From Arachidicoccus ginsenosidivorans (GTDB lineage Bacteria > Bacteroidota > Bacteroidia > Chitinophagales > Chitinophagaceae), in NCBI RefSeq assembly GCF_007971385.1, contig NZ_CP042434.1, forward strand, positions 930,001-994,000: DNA of 64,000 bases. The letters are read 5' to 3'. The notes below the pieces were generated by a model, which was not told where the DNA came from, did not search any database, and saw only the letters and a list, made by a program, of their open reading frames with translations. The number at the start of each line of letters is the position of its first letter. Position 1 is the first letter of the stretch. The position numbers and the translations under genes were made by a program. Positions 60,079 through 64,000 of the stretch are shown here, piece by piece.

Positions 60079-61065
60079 ATGATTCAGGGGGTATTTGACG
60101 GATTTAAAAACATAACCGTAGCCGTACTGGGGGATGTTATGCTTGACAGCTATCTATGGGGTCAGGTTGACAGAATATCCCCGGAAGCGCCTGTCCCAAT
60201 CGTCTACGTCCAAAGAGAAGAGCTCCGATTGGGTGGTGCAGCTAACGTAGCACTGAACCTGGCCTCATTGGGGGCACAGGTTCATTTATTTTCTGTTGCA
60301 GGTGAAGACAGTTATAGCAGTGCCTTATTCAACCTGCTTGAAACCCAACAGATCAGCCCGCAGCACATTCTGCTTAGTCCAGACCGACCCACAACCCGCA
60401 AAACCAGGATAATGGCCCGCAATCAGCAGGTGATGCGCCTGGACAACGAGATCACGGATAATTTACCTAAACATCTGGAAATCCAACTATTAGAACAATT
60501 AGAAACATTCTTTAAAACCCAAAAGCCCAAACTTTTAATCCTGGAGGATTACAATAAAGGGGTTTTAACACCTAAAGTAATTGAAGGCGCCATTGGGCTT
60601 GCAAAAAAATATGGGGTAATCACAGCCGTTGATCCCAAGCATCAGCATTTCTTTTTATATAAAGAAGTGACCATCTTTAAACCCAATCTGGGTGAAATTA
60701 AAACGGCACTCGGCCTAACTGATTCAGGTAAACTCGGTATGGAAAGCCTGAGGGTAATGCATGAGGCGCTCTTTAAAGAGTTGGGACACACTTATTCCTT
60801 ATTTACCTTATCAGAAAAGGGTGTTTTTTACCAAAAAAGCGGGGAGCAGTCAAGACTGATTCCTGCCAAAATTCGCAATATTGCCGACGTGAGCGGTGCA
60901 GGCGATACCGTCATTGCAGTGATCAGCCTGGTTTTTGCGCTGACAGCCGATATGTCACTTGCCGCTGAGCTGGGTAATATAGCCGGTGGGCTTGTCTGCG
61001 AACAGGTTGGTACCGTTGCCATCGATAAAGGGTTATTATTAGAGGAAGCTTTAAAACACCTTTAA
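60079..61065 (+). CDS. D-glycero-beta-D-manno-heptose 7-phosphate kinase (RfaE1-like PfkB kinase)
   Basis: About 328 residues from ATG 60079; an in-frame TTG at 60019 would add 20 low-complexity residues. It has VAVLGDVMLDSYLWGQVDRISPEAPVP, LRLGGAANVALNLASLGA, and the PfkB C-terminal signature DVSGAGDTVIAVISL (catalytic Asp in GAGD). Only the kinase half of HldE is present; the nucleotidyltransferase half must be separate. It supplies activated heptose for lipopolysaccharide or surface-layer glycans, consistent with the neighbouring glycan genes. Confidence 0.9.
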   Translation: MIQGVFDGFKNITVAVLGDVMLDSYLWGQVDRISPEAPVPIVYVQREELRLGGAANVALNLASLGAQVHLFSVAGEDSYSSALFNLLETQQISPQHILLSPDRPTTRKTRIMARNQQVMRLDNEITDNLPKHLEIQLLEQLETFFKTQKPKLLILEDYNKGVLTPKVIEGAIGLAKKYGVITAVDPKHQHFFLYKEVTIFKPNLGEIKTALGLTDSGKLGMESLRVMHEALFKELGHTYSLFTLSEKGVFYQKSGEQSRLIPAKIRNIADVSGAGDTVIAVISLVFALTADMSLAAELGNIAGGLVCEQVGTVAIDKGLLLEEALKHL

Positions 61066-61115
61066 CAATTACCATTCATTAGATTTTTTCCTGGGAGAAT
61101 ATACAAAAACTCGGC

Positions 61116-61123
61116 TATCTTTG
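61116..61123 (+). promoter_or_regulatory. TATCTTTG -7 element for the GH3-family gene
   Basis: TATCTTTG 95 nt before the start codon at 61219. Confidence 0.6.
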
Positions 61124-61218
61124 CACCTAACGATGCAATGTACGATAGTGAGCAGATTCCTCTTTTAAGGAAAACTTGAATCTGACTTGCTTCCATTTTT
61201 TAATTTATTTATTAGTGA

Positions 61219-62730
61219 ATGGCCATTTTTGATATTAAACTTCCCAACCGGATGGCAAAGGCTTTGCGCCTGGCTAATGGGGATGTGTGTAAGCAACAGC
61301 TAAGGATACTGAAGAAGTTGTTGCATAAAGCCAGATTTACGGAGTTCGGACAAAAGTATCATTTTGATAATATATTAATGCAGCCTGACCCGGTGAAAGC
61401 CTTTCAGCAAAACGTGCCTATTTATAATTATAGCTCGATCTATAAGCAATGGTGGCACCGTTCTTTGGAAAACAAGCCGGATGTCTGCTGGCCTGGCAAA
61501 GTAAAATACTACGCCCTTTCCAGTGGCACCAGTGATGCTGCCAGTAAATACCTGCCTATTACAAATGACCTGCTCCAAGGCAATAAGCTGGTCATGATCA
61601 AGCAACTGCTCAGCCTGCGTAATTATACAGATATCAATGTCCGCTCTATTGGACGTGGCTGGCTACTACTTAGTGGCAGCACTGATCTGCAAAAAGGAAT
61701 CGGCCATTACCTGGGTGACCTGAGTGGTATTACGGTCAAAAAATCGCCTTTCTGGTTCCAGCCTTTTTATAAGCCCACTAAGGAAATTGCCCGGGAAAAA
61801 GACTGGAATAAGAAATTGGAGGAGATCGTTGATAATGCCGGCGATTGGGATATTGGGTTTATTGTAGGTGTCCCGGCATGGGTACAAATGTGTATGGAGA
61901 TGGTTATTGAGAAGTATCATCTCAATAATATCCATGAAATCTGGCCCAATCTCTCCTATTTTGTCCACGGCGGTGTCAGTTTTGAACCTTATAAGAAAGG
62001 GTTCAATAAACTACTGGGAAAACCCCTGACTTATATTGAGACCTATCTGGCCAGCGAAGGGTTTATCGCCTACCAAAACCGTCAGGACGCCTGCGGTGGT
62101 ATGCGTCTGGTGGTCAGTGATCATATTTTCTTTGAATTTGTTCCTTTTGATGACCGAAATTTTACCCCGGATGGCGATCTGGTGGAAAATCCTGAGATCT
62201 TACTGGCCCACCAGGTCAGTGAAGGAAAAGACTATGCATTACTAATAAGCACACCGGCAGGTGCCTGGCGTTATTTACTGGGAGACACGATCCGTTTCAC
62301 GGATGTCTCCCGCTCAGAAATTATTATATCAGGCAGGACTAAACATTTCTTAAGTCTGGTAGGGGAACATCTGAGTGTAGATAATATGAACAAGGCTATT
62401 CAGCTGGCTGGAGAAGAGCTGGACCTTCCCATTACAGAATTTACGGTATCTGGCGAACCGCATGGCAGTTTTTTCGCCCATAGGTGGTTTGTCGCCTGTG
62501 ATCAGCCGGTGGACAAACCAGTCCTTGCTGCAGTCATTGATAAGCACCTCAAAGCGCTCAATGATGACTACGCAGTGGAAAGAAAAAGTGCACTCAGAGA
62601 AATCTTTGTGGAAGTTTTTCCGGAAGAGACTTTTCTTAAATTTCTGGAAATCAGAGGCAAAATGGGTGGCCAGCATAAATTCCCCCGGGTTTTAAAGGGC
62701 GGTTTACTGGAAGCCTGGAAGAATTTTTAA
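61219..62730 (+). CDS. GH3 auxin-responsive promoter family protein (acyl-adenylating)
   Basis: 503 residues, a bacterial GH3-family member of the ANL adenylating superfamily. The ATP motif 1 is YALSSGTSDAASKYLPIT (near 95-112), motif 2 is LTYIETYLASEGFIAYQ, and motif 3 ends in LGDTIRFTDVSRSEIIISGRTKHFLSLVGEHLS. Plant GH3 enzymes join amino acids to jasmonate or auxin; bacterial members have no established substrate. It has its own promoter and terminator. Confidence 0.9.
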   Translation: MAIFDIKLPNRMAKALRLANGDVCKQQLRILKKLLHKARFTEFGQKYHFDNILMQPDPVKAFQQNVPIYNYSSIYKQWWHRSLENKPDVCWPGKVKYYALSSGTSDAASKYLPITNDLLQGNKLVMIKQLLSLRNYTDINVRSIGRGWLLLSGSTDLQKGIGHYLGDLSGITVKKSPFWFQPFYKPTKEIAREKDWNKKLEEIVDNAGDWDIGFIVGVPAWVQMCMEMVIEKYHLNNIHEIWPNLSYFVHGGVSFEPYKKGFNKLLGKPLTYIETYLASEGFIAYQNRQDACGGMRLVVSDHIFFEFVPFDDRNFTPDGDLVENPEILLAHQVSEGKDYALLISTPAGAWRYLLGDTIRFTDVSRSEIIISGRTKHFLSLVGEHLSVDNMNKAIQLAGEELDLPITEFTVSGEPHGSFFAHRWFVACDQPVDKPVLAAVIDKHLKALNDDYAVERKSALREIFVEVFPEETFLKFLEIRGKMGGQHKFPRVLKGGLLEAWKNF

Positions 62731-62816
62731 CCGAACAGGGCTATTAATTTGCTTTTTAAGGGTTTATTATTTGAAATCCTCTAATATTTCTATATTTTCA
62801 CGCTTATAAAGGCTTA

Positions 62817-62841
62817 TCTGATAGCGTAAAACGCTATCAGA
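62817..62841. terminator. Terminator after the GH3-family gene
   Basis: TCTGATAGCGT, AAA, ACGCTATCAGA: a perfect 11-bp stem followed by TCCTTCTTTATTTG; 87 bp after the stop. Confidence 0.75.
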
Positions 62842-62928
62842 TCCTTCTTTATTTGTTTTAAATTATAAAAACAATCATGGGGTGCGACCAGTCGAAAATT
62901 GAACAGGTAGCCTTCCGTAATATATTTA

Positions 62929-63591
62929 ATGTTATTTTCAGCAATAATAAAAGGTCTGGCTATCGGACTTATGCTAGGCATTTCTGTTGGCCCGGTTATT
63001 TTTGCGATCATCAAACAGAGCATTAGTAACGGTCACAAAGGCGGGGTGGCCTTTATATTAGGCGTATCCATGTCGGATACGCTGCTGGTTATCTTATGTA
63101 ACTTTTTTACCCAGATCTTCAGCTCTACCGGAATGCTGGAAAAGATCATTGGTTTTGGCGGTAGTTTCTTTTTAATCGGACTCGGCTTTTATAACTTCTT
63201 CCTCAAAAAGTCTATCACCAACGAGGACAATGAAATCCTGCATAAAAAGCTCAGTCATCGGGACGTACTATCTATCTTTTTTTCCGGATTCTTAATGAAT
63301 TCCTTAAATCCGGCAGTTATTTTATTCTGGATTGCGACCTCGGCCAGTATTATGGTCAGTGCCAAAAACTATCTCCCCTATGAGATCCAGTATCGGATCG
63401 TCGTATTTTTAACCTGCCTGATATTCACTTTTACTCTGGATATCTCCAAAGTATTTTTAGCCGGCAAGATCAGGAACCGATTAACGCCCCATAATATTCA
63501 TATTGTGAATAGGATTTCCGGGGCAATTTTTATTATATTTGGTTTAGCTTTATTATATGGCATTTATTCCGGTCGGGTACTCTCCCACTAG
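62929..63591 (+). CDS. LysE family translocator
   Basis: 220 residues with six hydrophobic segments. The LysE/RhtB signature is at the N-terminus: GLAIGLMLGISVGPVIFAIIKQSISNG then GVAFILGVSMSDTLLVIL, and LMNSLNPAVILFWIATSA in the middle. These inner-membrane proteins export amino acids or related small molecules; the substrate is not determined. The MarC gene follows after 51 bp on the same strand. Confidence 0.93.
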   Translation: MLFSAIIKGLAIGLMLGISVGPVIFAIIKQSISNGHKGGVAFILGVSMSDTLLVILCNFFTQIFSSTGMLEKIIGFGGSFFLIGLGFYNFFLKKSITNEDNEILHKKLSHRDVLSIFFSGFLMNSLNPAVILFWIATSASIMVSAKNYLPYEIQYRIVVFLTCLIFTFTLDISKVFLAGKIRNRLTPHNIHIVNRISGAIFIIFGLALLYGIYSGRVLSH

Positions 63592-63642
63592 GATACATAA
63601 CTAAGAAAATACGTTAACTGTCAAACAAAGCATCAATGTAAT

Positions 63643-64000
63643 ATGGAATCAATGTCCGCGTTTTTACATCTGGCCTTTATTACTTTTATCACCTTATTCC
63701 CGGCGGTGAATCCGGTGGGTAGCTCCTTTATGATAGATCCGCTGTTAAGCGGTCTGACCAAAAAGCAGCGATTGATTGCCGCCAGAAAAATATCTTTTTA
63801 TAGTCTGACTATTTGTGTCGTATCCGTTATCCTTGGTAGCTGGATCATGAAATTATTCGGGCTATCACTACCCATAGTGCAGATTGCCGGTGGGATTATT
63901 ATCTTTAATATGGGTTGGAATCTGCTGATTTCTAAAAAAGAAACCAGTAAAGGCCCTGAAACCTTTACCCAGCCAGAGGATAAATACAAGGAAGTCGAAA
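63643..64000 (+). CDS. MarC family membrane protein (partial, runs off the window)
   Basis: 119 residues visible from ATG 63643 to the window edge. MSAFLHLAFITFITLFPAVNPVG and then VQIAGGIIIFNMGWNLL match the MarC/UPF0056 family of six-helix inner-membrane proteins of unknown transport function. The C-terminal half is outside the window. Confidence 0.9.
   Translation, partial: MESMSAFLHLAFITFITLFPAVNPVGSSFMIDPLLSGLTKKQRLIAARKISFYSLTICVVSVILGSWIMKLFGLSLPIVQIAGGIIIFNMGWNLLISKKETSKGPETFTQPEDKYKEVE

Overview
The window looks like chromosomal DNA of a Bacteroidota bacterium, most likely a Chitinophagaceae-type relative. The grounds are the many TAnnTTTG (-7 type) promoters, typical Bacteroidota families (DUF4290, DUF3822, OMP_b-brl-type receptor, LEEVVVVGYG-like plug motifs, MacB/FtsX permeases) and a Gram-negative envelope gene set (LpxK, KdsC-like phosphatase, heptose kinase, AsmA). 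No rRNA, CRISPR array, transposase or integrase was found. The genus is inferred from gene content and is not certain.

Layout. 1-4700: a broken MFS gene and a broken MacB-type permease, bracketed by two copies of a minus-strand RNA gene. That RNA (complete copy 4463-4624) has leucine-tRNA-like acceptor, D, anticodon and T arms but a hugely enlarged, structured variable region and a non-canonical anticodon loop. It is the most unusual object in the window. 4.8-9 kb: an Lrp regulator, a DUF2157 membrane protein, and an ECF sigma factor read in frame into its putative anti-sigma protein, which continues after a frameshift into a TonB-plug/TonB-like tail. 9-12 kb: two SDR oxidoreductases and an F420-reductase-like NADP enzyme, divergent from an HxlR regulator with a palindromic candidate operator. 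12.3-17.7 kb: a GH95-like glycosidase and a YfbK-type von Willebrand protein. 17.9-25.2 kb: housekeeping genes (lepA, GH25 lysozyme, DUF4290, YajQ, KdsC-like phosphatase, UbiA prenyltransferase, Maf). 25.4-30.3 kb: an intact MacB-type permease, an AlkB-like dioxygenase and a decayed toxin-antitoxin patch with strong palindromes. 30.4-43.6 kb: an AsmA-like protein, ArsC-like reductase, pdxJ, then a tight plus-strand run DUF3822-rsmD-FTHF cyclo-ligase-lpxK-rnr, and mutS2 and a methyltransferase on minus. 43.9-50.1 kb: a TonB-dependent receptor, DUF445 protein, tRNA-His and a C-terminal processing protease. 50-60 kb: surface polysaccharide genes (FkbM methyltransferase, YfhO, four glycosyltransferases, a small epimerase). 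60-64 kb: heptose kinase, GH3-family protein, LysE exporter and a partial MarC.

A recurrent oddity is single-base deletions in short homopolymers that break otherwise well-conserved genes (MFS, permease, SDR, GH95, VWA, GH25, AsmA, lpxK, DUF445, the protease C-terminus). Every clear case is a deletion. This fits either residual long-read assembly error or genuine decay. I give joined coordinates and mark the break. A second structural oddity is a ~330 bp direct repeat of the protease 3' end and terminator that brackets the FkbM gene.
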